From positions 1 through 24,718 of the forward strand of contig JAVBLF010000041.1 of the NCBI GenBank assembly GCA_031553675.1: a DNA stretch of 24,718 bases. The letters run 5' to 3'. Below, one piece after another: positions 7,176 to 14,417 of the stretch. A model generated the notes under the pieces. It was not told the DNA's origin, ran no database searches, and saw only the letters and a list, made by a program, of their open reading frames with translations. Source of the DNA: JAVBLF01 sp031553675 (GTDB taxonomy: Bacteria > Bacillota > Clostridia > Christensenellales > CALWSW01). Position numbers and translations under genes: made by a program. How positions within the stretch are numbered: position 1 is the stretch's first letter; every line of letters starts with the position of its first letter.

Positions 7176-8450
7176 ATGGGATTCTTTAGCGGGCGCAAGA
7201 AAAGGCGCCATCACGAGCCGCGTCAGAAGTCGATCCCGCCGGTGCGCGGCGGTTACGCCGCGGCCGTGCTTTTGTGTGCGGGCGAAGGCGTGCGGGCCGG
7301 CAAGGTCAACAAACTGATCCGCCCCATTCTGGGGAAAAGCGCGCTTCGCCGCTCCCTCGAAACCTTGGCCGCCTGCGAAACGCTGCGCAACATCGCGATC
7401 GTCGTTTCGGCACAGACGCGCAACCATGCAGCGCAATTGCTTGAATCGATGGGAAACAACGAGCGCTTCCTGCTCATCGACGGCGGCGATACGCGGGGCG
7501 ACTCGGCGCTCGCCGGACTGCGCGCGCTCAACCGGCTCCAACCCGCGCCGACCGTCGTTGCGATCCACGACGCCGCCAGGTGCCTGCTTCGCCCCGATGT
7601 GCTCGATGCCTGCCTGCAATCGGCGCGCGCACAGGGAAGTGGCGTCGCGGGGCTGCCGGCCACCGACACGATCCGCCGCGTCTCCGAACACGGCGTCGTG
7701 ATCGGCGAGATGAACCGCGACGAGCTCTGGCACGTCCAGACCCCGCAGACTTTCGCGTTCGATCTGATCCTGCGCTGCTACGAAGAGGCCTTTGCCGAAG
7801 GGCAGACCGCAAGCGACGACGCTACGCTGATCGCGCGCAACGGCTATGAAGTCCACATGGTACGCTCTTCGTTCGAGAACATCAAGATCACCCACCCTGA
7901 AGATTTCGTGATGGCCGAGTTTTTCCTGAAGAGCCGCATGACGCCGGAAGCCTTCGCGCAGAACATCACCCCGGTACGCATCGGCTTCGGCGAGGACATC
8001 CACCGCCTCGTCTTTGGGCGAAAGCTGATCCTCGGCGGCATCGAAATCCCCCACGAAAGCGGTCTCGACGGCCACTCCGACGCCGATGTACTCGTACACG
8101 CCGTCATGGACGCGCTGCTCGGCGCCGCCGCCATGGGCGACATCGGCAAGCACTTCCCCGATTACGACGTCCGTTTCAAGGACGCCGACAGCATTTTGCT
8201 GCTCAAGCAAGTCGCCAGCATGCTCCGCAAACGCGCCTACCGCGTCGTCAACATCGACGCGACGATCGTCGCCGAACGCCCCAAGCTTGCGCCCCACATC
8301 GAGCAGATGTGCATCAAGCTCGCCCAAACGCTCGACATCGCACCTTCGTGCGTGTCCATCAAGGCGACCACAAGCGAAGGACTCGGCTACGAAGGGCGCT
8401 GCGAAGGCATCGTCGCCAAGGCGGTCGCGCTGATTGCGGGGGCACAATAA
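7176..8450 (+). CDS. ispDF: Bifunctional IspD-IspF, MEP isoprenoid pathway
   Basis: A 424-residue fusion of two non-consecutive MEP-pathway enzymes. Residues about 25-255 are IspD (MEP cytidylyltransferase): a glycine-rich nucleotide loop 'CAGEGVRAGKVNK', HDAAR (131-135), TPQTF (189-193) and 'NIKITHPED'. Residues about 267-424 are IspF, which makes the cyclic diphosphate: Asp274, His276 and His300 (in 'DGHSDADV') fit the zinc ligands, followed by 'GDIGKHFPD' and 'ATTSEGLGYEGRCEGI'. The IspD loop is about one residue shorter between the Arg and the Lys than in B. subtilis IspD, but both residues are present. Start ATG 7176 follows CAGGAG. The first 24 residues are basic and not part of the domain. 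Separate ispD and ispF genes are usual in Bacillus. Confidence 0.95.
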   Translation: MGFFSGRKKRRHHEPRQKSIPPVRGGYAAAVLLCAGEGVRAGKVNKLIRPILGKSALRRSLETLAACETLRNIAIVVSAQTRNHAAQLLESMGNNERFLLIDGGDTRGDSALAGLRALNRLQPAPTVVAIHDAARCLLRPDVLDACLQSARAQGSGVAGLPATDTIRRVSEHGVVIGEMNRDELWHVQTPQTFAFDLILRCYEEAFAEGQTASDDATLIARNGYEVHMVRSSFENIKITHPEDFVMAEFFLKSRMTPEAFAQNITPVRIGFGEDIHRLVFGRKLILGGIEIPHESGLDGHSDADVLVHAVMDALLGAAAMGDIGKHFPDYDVRFKDADSILLLKQVASMLRKRAYRVVNIDATIVAERPKLAPHIEQMCIKLAQTLDIAPSCVSIKATTSEGLGYEGRCEGIVAKAVALIAGAQ

Positions 8451-8479
8451 TTTGCGTTTCGTGAAATTACTTGCGAGAA

Positions 8480-8509
8480 TTGCCAAGTTTATCCCTCACA
8501 TGCTATAAT
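8480..8509 (+). promoter_or_regulatory. Strong promoter before the rod-like RNA and the unknown membrane gene
   Basis: TTGCCA (8480-8485), 18 bases, TATAAT (8504-8509), with a TGC extended -10. The predicted start falls near 8516, the first base of the 12-bp perfect part of the stem of the RNA candidate described next. Confidence 0.8.
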
Positions 8510-8673
8510 AGACCCGTCCGGAAACCCGCTTTCGGGAGGTATCCGAGCAAATCTTTCGTTGTGCAAGGAAGCGCCGACGACGCATAATCGAAGAAATTCT
8601 GCTAGGAGGCGCTGGCACGGCAGAGCGGAATATTTGCCGGATAGATGCCGGAATGGGGTTTCCGGACAGGTCT
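8510..8673 (+). ncRNA. Candidate rod-shaped noncoding RNA, 6S-like architecture
   Basis: The segment folds by eye into one long interrupted hairpin. Closing stem: AGACC (8510-8514) with GGTCT (8669-8673), one C-A mismatch, then GTCCGGAAACCC (8516-8527) with GGGTTTCCGGAC (8656-8667). A 12-by-12-base internal loop follows (8528-8539 and 8644-8655). Then TATCCG and GCAAAT (8540-8552, one bulged A) pair with ATTTGC and CGGATA (8632-8643). Next TTTCGTT (8554-8560) pairs with AGCGGAA (8624-8630), GTGC with GCAC, AGCGCC (8570-8575) with GGCGCT (8608-8613), and an apical GCATAAT/ATTCTGC with one mismatch. A strong promoter starts at its 5' end. A closing stem, large bubble and long arm are the layout of 6S RNA, but I recognise no conserved 6S sequence. 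Alternatives are an mRNA leader or a miniature inverted-repeat element. Confidence 0.5.
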
Positions 8674-8739
8674 AATATTGAAGCAAGGTGATATCGTCGG
8701 CGTCCACCGCGACGCCCAAACGCTTCGACGGAGGATGGA

Positions 8740-10032
8740 ATGGCGAGACGCTCTTTGAACCGAAGAGGTCGGCGGCCCCGTTCGGGTCGTCGCCGCTTGA
8801 TGGCGACCGCAGCCGGCCCCTGGATCAAGATCTTACTCATCGTTGTGCTCATCGCGGGCGCCCTTTTTACGATCTACAAATTTGCCCTGCCCCCTGCCTT
8901 GAAATTGCTCAACATCCAGTGGCCCCCCGCCACGCCCGCGCCGCCCACGCCTACGCCTGTCCCCACGCCTTCGCCCCACCCGATCCAGGCCCTCGACGCC
9001 ACCGAGATCCAAACCGAGATCGAGATTCCGAGCGACATGCGATTTGCCACCGATCCGATGCGGCATGGCAACGAGATCGTTTACACCGGCGGGGTCGATG
9101 ACAGCGGCTCACAGAAAAACGTCAAGGTCGTCATCTACGACATCGAGACGCGGCAGACACGCGAGCAAAACGGCCTCCAACTCACCAACGATGACTACTT
9201 TCAGCCACAGCTCAACGACAAATGGATCGTCTACCTCGACCAGAAGCGCGACGGCGGCGGTCTGATTCGGGCCTATGACCGCGAATCCGGTGCAGACTTC
9301 GTCGTCAAGGAATACTATGTCGGACAACCTGTCATCACGCTCAGCGGCAGCCGCGTCTGCTGGATCGAGCGCACCGGTTCTTATCGCGACAAGGTTTTTC
9401 TCTTTGACCTGACGACGCAGGAAAACGTCTGCCTCGAAACCTTTGAGTCGGCCGTCTTTGGACAGAGCGCCTGCCACATGTCCGAAAAGGAGATCATTTG
9501 GGCCGGTTTCGACGTCAGCGGCAGCACCGACCACGACATCGACCACGGCACGATCCAGTTTTACAACTTCGAAGGAACGGTCGGCAACATTCCCGAAACC
9601 TATGCCCCTGAAACCTACGTTCACAACCCCAAGACCAACGGCAACGCCCGCGCCTGGATCGATGCCAATGGCGGCCCCAACGCGACGCTCTACCTGAGTC
9701 TCAACGGCGGCGAAAAGCGCAGCATCAACACGAACGTGCTGGGCTTTGGATTGGGTTCGAACTTCCTCGCCTATTGCAAGGATGAGGTCGTGCACGTCTA
9801 CTTCTGGGACGTCCACCCCCAGCCGCTCGACCGCGAGATCTCCCTCAAAGGCGAGCACTGTATCTTCTCGGGGGTCAGCGACGACGCGGTTTTCTGGTTT
9901 GACACCGGCATATCGAAGTCGAGTGACATCATGAAGTTCGCGATGCCCAACGAGATCGATATCCTCCAACGCGAAACGCCCTCGTCCGGCATCCCCACCA
10001 TACCCACTACCACCTCGACGCCCACTCCCTGA
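8740..10032 (+). CDS. Unknown membrane-anchored, beta-propeller-like protein
   Basis: A 430-residue protein I cannot name. It has an Arg-rich N-terminus (1-20), one membrane segment (about 27-45), a Pro/Thr-rich linker (about 61-80) and then a large domain of short strand-like blocks ('VKVVIYDIETRQ', 'KWIVYLDQKRDGGGLIRAYDRESG', 'KVFLFDLTTQENV'), which suggests a TolB-like or similar propeller outside the cell. The C-terminus is again Thr/Pro-rich. There is no LPXTG signal. Start ATG 8740 follows GGAGGAT; a later ATG at 8800 is possible but has no such site. The positively charged N-terminus fits an inside-N, outside-C signal anchor. It lies between ispDF and radA with its own promoter and terminator, so it is probably not co-regulated with them. 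Confidence 0.8.
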   Translation: MARRSLNRRGRRPRSGRRRLMATAAGPWIKILLIVVLIAGALFTIYKFALPPALKLLNIQWPPATPAPPTPTPVPTPSPHPIQALDATEIQTEIEIPSDMRFATDPMRHGNEIVYTGGVDDSGSQKNVKVVIYDIETRQTREQNGLQLTNDDYFQPQLNDKWIVYLDQKRDGGGLIRAYDRESGADFVVKEYYVGQPVITLSGSRVCWIERTGSYRDKVFLFDLTTQENVCLETFESAVFGQSACHMSEKEIIWAGFDVSGSTDHDIDHGTIQFYNFEGTVGNIPETYAPETYVHNPKTNGNARAWIDANGGPNATLYLSLNGGEKRSINTNVLGFGLGSNFLAYCKDEVVHVYFWDVHPQPLDREISLKGEHCIFSGVSDDAVFWFDTGISKSSDIMKFAMPNEIDILQRETPSSGIPTIPTTTSTPTP

Positions 10033-10049
10033 TGCATGCGAACTCTTTC

Positions 10050-10080
10050 GCCCCAAATGCCGACCGCGTTTGGGGCTTTT
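10050..10080 (+). terminator. Intrinsic terminator after the membrane-anchored protein gene
   Basis: GCCCCAAA (10050-10057) pairs with TTTGGGGC (10069-10076), followed by TTTT (10077-10080). It lies 18 bases after the stop codon and 33 bases before the radA start. No promoter is evident in the gap, so radA may depend on read-through or on a promoter inside the upstream gene. Confidence 0.8.
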
Positions 10081-10112
10081 CACGACAGGTGACGTTTACG
10101 GAGGCAGCCCTG

Positions 10113-11480
10113 ATGGCAAAACTAAAGACAGTCTACGTCTGCGCGCAATGCGGACACGAGTCGGGCAAGTGGCTGGGGAAATGCCCCAACTGCGAGAGCT
10201 GGAACAGCTTTTCCGAGGAAGTCACCGCGCCCAAGTCGGCCGCCCCCGTCAAGACGGCCCGCCCGGGACAAGCCGCCCAAAAGCTCCACGCGGTCGCCGA
10301 AAACGAGCAGGCCGAGCGTCTTTTGACCGGTTACACCGAATTCGACCGCGTACTCGGCGGCGGGCTGGTGCGCGGTTCGGCGGTGCTGCTCGGCGGTGAC
10401 CCCGGCATCGGAAAATCGACGCTCCTACTGCAAATGAGTGGCGCCGTCTCACAGCGCGCCGATCCCCTCCGCGTGCTGTACGCGTCCGGTGAAGAATCGG
10501 CCGCCCAGATCAAGATGCGCGCCAAACGCCTCGGCATTGCCCCCGGCGAGATCTACCTGCTCTGCGAAACCGACCTGTCCATCCTCGAAGGCCAGATTGA
10601 CGCGCTTTCGCCCGACATCGTGATCGTCGACTCGGTGCAGACCCTGCGCAGCGACGATTCCCCCGGCGCGCCGGGCAGTGTGTCGCAGGTGCGCGACGCC
10701 ACCGCCGCCCTCACCCGCATCGCTAAGACGAACGGCGCCTCTGTCTTCATCGTCGGCCACGTCACGAAGCAAGGCGCGATCGCCGGACCACGCGTGCTCG
10801 AACACCTCGTCGACACCGTGCTTTACTTCGAAGGCGACCGCCACGACAGCTACCGCATCCTACGCGCCGTCAAGAACCGCTTTGGCTCGACGAACGAGAT
10901 CGGCGTCTTCGAGATGGCCGAATCCGGCATGTGCGAAGTGCCCAACCCTTCGAGCCTCTTTCTGAGCCACCGCGAACACCCCATGCCGGGCTGCGCGTTG
11001 CTCTGCACGCTCGAGGGCACGCGTCCCGTCGTCGCCGAAGTTCAGGCTCTCTGCTGTCCGACCGCTTTTGGCACCCCCCGCCGCACGAGCGCCGGCATCG
11101 ACTACAACCGCATGGCGCTGCTCTGCGCTGTACTCGAAAAAAAGCTCGGTCTGCGCCTCTCCGATCAGGACATTTACGTCAACATCGTCGGGGGGCTGCG
11201 CGTCGACGAACGCAGCGCCGATCTCGCCGTCGTCGCGGCGATCGCATCCAGCCTCTCGGAGCGCCCGATCCGCCCCGGCTTCGTCGCCGTCGGCGAAGTC
11301 GGCCTCACCGCGGAAGTTCGCGGCGTCGTCCAGGCCGAAAAACGCGCCCAAGAGTGCGCCCGCCTCGGCTTCGACGCCCTCGTCCTCCCGAAGGCCAAGG
11401 CGAGCGAACTCCACATCCCCAACCTTCAGGTCGCGGGCGTCGGGAACGTCGCCGAGGCGCTGGAACGTCTCTTGCTGTAG
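10113..11480 (+). CDS. radA: DNA repair protein RadA (Sms)
   Basis: A 455-residue RadA, the usual length. A zinc finger is formed by Cys10, Cys13, Cys24 and Cys27. The RecA-like ATPase core has Walker A GGDPGIGKS (94-102), a Walker B-like 'IVIVDS' and the RadA-specific KNRFG motif (254-258). The C-terminal third is a Lon-protease-like domain ('IYVNIVGGLRVDERSADLA'). RadA is a hexameric helicase that drives branch migration in homologous recombination. Start ATG 10113 follows GGAGG (10100-10104) by 8 bases. The frame is open upstream to 10032, but that part overlaps a terminator and has no family match. A dispersed repeat follows its stop codon. DisA, which often follows RadA, is absent. Confidence 0.97.
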   Translation: MAKLKTVYVCAQCGHESGKWLGKCPNCESWNSFSEEVTAPKSAAPVKTARPGQAAQKLHAVAENEQAERLLTGYTEFDRVLGGGLVRGSAVLLGGDPGIGKSTLLLQMSGAVSQRADPLRVLYASGEESAAQIKMRAKRLGIAPGEIYLLCETDLSILEGQIDALSPDIVIVDSVQTLRSDDSPGAPGSVSQVRDATAALTRIAKTNGASVFIVGHVTKQGAIAGPRVLEHLVDTVLYFEGDRHDSYRILRAVKNRFGSTNEIGVFEMAESGMCEVPNPSSLFLSHREHPMPGCALLCTLEGTRPVVAEVQALCCPTAFGTPRRTSAGIDYNRMALLCAVLEKKLGLRLSDQDIYVNIVGGLRVDERSADLAVVAAIASSLSERPIRPGFVAVGEVGLTAEVRGVVQAEKRAQECARLGFDALVLPKAKASELHIPNLQVAGVGNVAEALERLLL

Positions 11481-11490
11481 GGAGTGCGTT

Positions 11491-11551
11491 GAGGGGATTT
11501 CATCCCCCCAAACCCCCTGACCAAAGGGCCAAGAGCCCTTTGGAATCCCGA
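11491..11551. repeat. Dispersed intergenic repeat, copy 2
   Basis: It shares GGGGATTTCATC, AAACCCCC and CTTTGGAATCCCGA with 4408-4487. In this copy CCAAAGGGC and GCCCTTTGG form a perfect 9-bp hairpin with a 5-base loop (11521-11543), next to a short GGGGATTTCATCCCC hairpin. It begins 10 bases after the radA stop codon. There is no T-run. Confidence 0.75.
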
Positions 11552-11641
11552 TTTGCCGGAGTTTAGAAAGGATCGAGGCATCCGGGTCTGTGACGCGTCT
11601 TGCGTACAGAAAAAATCGTGTCGAAAAAGAAGACGAAAGTC

Positions 11642-11670
11642 TTGCAAATTTGATACAAATGTGATAATAT
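11642..11670 (+). promoter_or_regulatory. Upstream promoter of carD (P1)
   Basis: TTGCAA (11642-11647), 17 bases, TAATAT (11665-11670), in an AT-rich stretch within otherwise GC-rich DNA. Confidence 0.65.
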
Positions 11671-11680
11671 TGTGAATTTG

Positions 11681-11709
11681 TTGCTTTTGCACCGCAGGGC
11701 TGTTATGAT
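11681..11709 (+). promoter_or_regulatory. Downstream promoter of carD (P2)
   Basis: TTGCTT (11681-11686), 17 bases, TATGAT (11704-11709). It lies 39 bases after P1, giving tandem promoters. A transcript starting near 11716 would have a leader of about 147 bases. Confidence 0.65.
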
Positions 11710-11777
11710 AAAGGAGAGCAAGCTGTGTGAGCCTTGCTCGTCGAGCGAACATTTCGATCGAAAGAAAGGTGTGGGGA

Positions 11778-11816
11778 GCAGCGGCGCGGCATCCGCGCGT
11801 CGCACTGCGTTTTTTT
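11778..11816 (+). terminator. Terminator-like hairpin in the carD leader (possible attenuator)
   Basis: GCGCGG (11784-11789) and CCGCGC (11793-11798) form a hairpin, extended outward by GCG/CGC and GCA/TGC with two small bulges, followed by seven T (11810-11816). It lies between the carD promoters and the carD start (47 bases away), so it would stop carD transcription unless it is prevented from forming. An earlier leader hairpin, GAGCAAG with CTTGCTC, lies at about 11716-11740. Confidence 0.55.
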
Positions 11817-11862
11817 CGTACGCTGCGGCCATCGTGCCGCACGAGAAAGGGTGTGAACGTGC

Positions 11863-12369
11863 ATGTTTTGCGTGGGCGACAACATCGCATATCCGATGCA
11901 TGGCGCGGGCCGCGTCGAGTCCATTGAGGAGCGCGGCGAAGAAGGCGCGAAGATCCGTTACTACTGCCTCTATTTCTTCGACGACGGCTTGAAGATCATG
12001 GTTCCCGTCGACAAAGGGGAAGAAGTCGGCATGCGAAAGGTCATCGATCAAAATGAGGCCGAAGACGTCTTCGATGAATTGATGCGCCCGCCCGCCACCG
12101 AAGACAACAACTGGAACCGTCGCTACCGCGCGAACCTGGACAAACTTCGCACTGGCACCCCGCGCGCGATCGCGCAAGTGCTCGCCGCCCTGACCGCGCG
12201 CAATCGTATTCGCGGCCTCTCGGCCAGCGAGAAAAAGATCCTTCAAAACGCCCGCCGTTTCCTCGTCGGCGAAATGCTGCTCTCGGGACTCGGCGACGAA
12301 GATACCCTGAACGCCCGCATCGACGGCTGCCTATCCGCAGCGCCCACTGCCGAAGCCAAGACAGGCTGA
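11863..12369 (+). CDS. carD: CarD/CdnL-family transcription regulator
   Basis: A 168-residue CarD-family protein. The N-terminal RNA-polymerase-interacting domain reads 'MFCVGDNIAYPMHGAGRVES', matching the family start 'MFxVGDxIVYPxHGxG'. The rest is the helical C-terminal domain with basic residues that touches promoter DNA. CarD proteins bind the beta subunit of RNA polymerase and stabilise the open promoter complex, notably at rRNA promoters. Start ATG 11863 fits the family; its ribosome-binding site, AAGGGTG, is only moderate. It lies between radA and yacL, a known Clostridial order, but without disA. Two promoters and a terminator-like hairpin precede it, so regulation at elongation is possible. 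The end (about 155-168) is Ala-rich and probably disordered. Confidence 0.92.
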   Translation: MFCVGDNIAYPMHGAGRVESIEERGEEGAKIRYYCLYFFDDGLKIMVPVDKGEEVGMRKVIDQNEAEDVFDELMRPPATEDNNWNRRYRANLDKLRTGTPRAIAQVLAALTARNRIRGLSASEKKILQNARRFLVGEMLLSGLGDEDTLNARIDGCLSAAPTAEAKTG

Positions 12370-12468
12370 TCCCAGATCGCCACAGGCCAGGCGCCACGCG
12401 ATGACAACGCGTGTGTCGAGGGCACGCTTTGTATGATTCAGACCCAAAACTGCATGATGTAAACGTTT

Positions 12469-12501
12469 GCGGATGACGTAACCTGCGTCATCCGCTATAA
12501 T
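12469..12501 (+). promoter_or_regulatory. Palindrome abutting the -10 of the yacL promoter
   Basis: A perfect 10-bp inverted repeat, GCGGATGACG (12469-12478) and CGTCATCCGC (12486-12495), separated by 7 bases, ends at the base before TATAAT (12496-12501). No normal -35 exists at 17-18 bases (the sequence there is part of the palindrome). It could be an operator for a dimeric protein, perhaps an activator, or a terminator for carD lacking a T-run. Confidence 0.6.
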
Positions 12502-12552
12502 GTCTCTGCACCCCACAGCCGCCCCCTCACATCCCCGAAAGAGGTGACACAT

Positions 12553-13719
12553 TTGAAGAAAAGCGAAATCCCCGCAGAACCCCTCGCCCCCGAAGAAATG
12601 GAAGCCCAACGCGAAAAAGAAGAACGGAGCCGTGAACGCCTCCACAACTTTTTTCGCGTGATCGTCGCCGTGCTGGGCGCCGGCCTGGGCTCGATGATCG
12701 TGTTGTCCATCGCCTCCCTCGCCCGCATACTCGCATGGAGCGTCAACGTCCCTGTTTGGCATTATATCGGCGGCGCGCTTTTATTCGGCATTCTTTTTTA
12801 TTTTCTTTCGCCGCGCATCATCAAGAATTTCTTGGCGCTTGTGCGCTCGATCGAGTCCTGGCTCAACGGCATCCCGATGATCGAGATCCTCTTTGGCTCG
12901 GTCGGCCTAGTGTTGGGATTGATCATCGCCTACCTACTCAGCAGCCTCGTCGCGCAGTTCCCGCTCCCGACGACGCTCACCGCCATCTTGTCGACCGCGC
13001 TCTACGTGCTCTTTGGCATTCTGGGCTGGTCGATCGCGCGCAAGCGGCGCGGCGAGCTTCGCATCGGCAGCCTGGCCGACGGCAAGCCCTCGAAGTCCGC
13101 CAAGGGAAAGAAAGAAAAAGCCGACATCGCCCGCCCCAAAATACTCGACACCAGCGTGATCATCGACGGACGCATTTTCGACATTTGCAAGACCGGCATA
13201 CTCGAAGGCCGCCTCGTGATCCCCGGCTTTGTGCTCCAGGAACTCCGCCACGTCTCGGACTCGGCCGACAACCTCAAACGCACGCGCGGCCGCCGCGGCC
13301 TCGACATCCTCAGCAAAATCCAGCAGGAGCTCGATATGTACGTCGAAGTCAACGAAACCGACTACGACGACATCGCCGAGGTCGATGCCAAGCTCCTCCG
13401 CCTCGCCGCCGACACCGACGGCGTCGTGATCACGAACGACTTCAACCTCAACAAAGTCGCCGCCGTACAGCGCGTTCCGGTGCTGAACATCAACGAACTC
13501 GCCAACGCCGTCAAGCCCGTCGTCCTCCCCGGCGAGGAGATGCGCGTCACGATCATCAAAGACGGCAAAGAACATAACCAGGGCGTCGCCTACCTCGATG
13601 ACGGCACGATGATCGTCGTCGATGGCGGCCGCCACATGGCCGGACAGACCCGCGACGTCATCGTGACGAGCGTACTGCAAACGTCCGCCGGACGCATGAT
13701 CTTCGCCAAGCTGAAATAG
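12553..13719 (+). CDS. yacL: YacL-type membrane PIN/TRAM-domain protein
   Basis: A 388-residue protein. After a charged N-terminus come four membrane segments (about 34-60, 68-87, 111-133 and 138-162), a Lys-rich linker, a PIN nuclease-like domain (about 196-315) and a TRAM RNA-binding domain (about 325-386). The PIN acidic residues are visible: Asp199 in 'ILDTSVIIDGRI', Glu230, Asp278 and Asp296 ('VVITNDFNLNKVA'). This is the layout of B. subtilis YacL; the exact role is unsettled, with membrane-tied RNA cleavage inferred from the domains. Start is TTG 12553, 6 bases after AGAGGTG; a GTG at 12544 lies inside that site. In B. subtilis yacL follows disA; here it follows carD. A strong terminator follows. 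Confidence 0.9.
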   Translation: MKKSEIPAEPLAPEEMEAQREKEERSRERLHNFFRVIVAVLGAGLGSMIVLSIASLARILAWSVNVPVWHYIGGALLFGILFYFLSPRIIKNFLALVRSIESWLNGIPMIEILFGSVGLVLGLIIAYLLSSLVAQFPLPTTLTAILSTALYVLFGILGWSIARKRRGELRIGSLADGKPSKSAKGKKEKADIARPKILDTSVIIDGRIFDICKTGILEGRLVIPGFVLQELRHVSDSADNLKRTRGRRGLDILSKIQQELDMYVEVNETDYDDIAEVDAKLLRLAADTDGVVITNDFNLNKVAAVQRVPVLNINELANAVKPVVLPGEEMRVTIIKDGKEHNQGVAYLDDGTMIVVDGGRHMAGQTRDVIVTSVLQTSAGRMIFAKLK

Positions 13720-13723
13720 TCGC

Positions 13724-13749
13724 AAAAGGGGGCACACGCCCCCTTTTTT
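13724..13749 (+). terminator. Intrinsic terminator after yacL
   Basis: AAAAGGGGGC (13724-13733) pairs with GCCCCCTTTT (13738-13747) around a 4-base loop, with a run of six T ending at 13749. It is a classic rho-independent terminator, 5 bases after the stop codon. Confidence 0.95.
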
Positions 13750-13822
13750 CGTGCCGTTCTCGCGCCATTCGACATCTTTCCCAATAATTCGACATATCAA
13801 CATTGAAATTTTTGAATTTTCG

Positions 13823-13852
13823 TTGGGCAAATGGTCATTCATGTGTTAGAAT
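13823..13852 (+). promoter_or_regulatory. Promoter of the XRE-type regulator
   Basis: TTGGGC (13823-13828), 18 bases, TAGAAT (13847-13852), downstream of an AT-rich stretch. The leader of about 110 bases includes a hairpin, GCGCATC (13887-13893) with GATGCGC (13900-13906). Confidence 0.65.
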
Positions 13853-13967
13853 AGAACTTAAAGGTAAGAGCCTCCAGCAAATTCCTGCGCATCGAAATGG
13901 ATGCGCCCCCAGCGTCTTGGCACTGTGTTGAGGCGGTTTTGTTTGAAGCTCTAAGGGGTTGAGCGGT

Positions 13968-14321
13968 TTGACTTTGGGACGTCGCATCGCCAGGCTGCGA
14001 AAAGAAAGCGGCCTGTTGCAAAAAAACCTGGCCGCCATTTTGGGTGTCTCGATCGGTACGGTGTCCAACTACGAGCACGACACCCACCAGCCCGATCTGG
14101 GCGTACTGGTGATGATGGCCGATTATTTTTCCGTTTCCATGGACTTTTTGCTCGGGCGCACGCCGTTTCGCACGTCTGTGCACTGCGCCGATCCCAAGAT
14201 CGCGGAAAACGGGATCTGCCTGTCTGCCTTTCTCGAACACTGGCAGGCGCTGAGCGAAGAAGACCAGGCCTACCAAATCGCCGCCATCAAGCAAAAGGAA
14301 ATCGTCCTGCGCGGCAAATGA
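13968..14321 (+). CDS. Small XRE-family helix-turn-helix regulator
   Basis: A 117-residue protein. Residues about 5-62 form an XRE/Cro-type helix-turn-helix: 'RIARLRKESGLLQKNLAAILGVS', then 'TVSNYEHDTHQPDL' and 'ADYFSVSMDFLLGR', all typical. The C-terminal half (about 70-117) is short and unassigned. Start is probably TTG 13968, giving 'MTLGRRIARLRKE' and 9 bases after AAGGGG; a TTG at 13959 in the same frame is closer to that site and less likely. It has its own promoter and terminator and is the only recognisable specific DNA-binding regulator besides SpoVT and CarD. Its target is unknown; self-control or control of rpoBC just downstream is possible but only by position. Confidence 0.85.
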   Translation: MTLGRRIARLRKESGLLQKNLAAILGVSIGTVSNYEHDTHQPDLGVLVMMADYFSVSMDFLLGRTPFRTSVHCADPKIAENGICLSAFLEHWQALSEEDQAYQIAAIKQKEIVLRGK

Positions 14322-14368
14322 CCGCCCCGACGATCGGAACCCGCTTGTTTCGGATTGCGGAAGTTCCG

Positions 14369-14405
14369 ACAGGTTCGTCCGCAAACGCTTGACGGACCTG
14401 TTTTT
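14369..14405 (+). terminator. Terminator after the XRE-type gene
   Basis: ACAGG (14369-14373) and TCCG (14378-14381) pair with CGGA (14393-14396) and CCTGT (14397-14401), with a TTCG bulge, followed by TTTTT (14401-14405). The candidate rpoBC promoter overlaps its 3' arm. Confidence 0.6.
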
Positions 14406-14417
14406 CTGTGTTATCCT
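14389..14417 (+). promoter_or_regulatory. Candidate rpoBC promoter
   Basis: TTGACG (14389-14394), 17 bases, TATCCT (14412-14417). A weaker alternative is TTGAGC (14480-14485) with TACCGT (14503-14508). From the first, the leader before rpoB would be about 315 bases. Confidence 0.5.

Noticed and set aside
10032..10112. Upstream extension of RadA
   Set aside because: It would overlap the terminator of the previous gene and has no match to RadA; ATG 10113 has a good ribosome-binding site.
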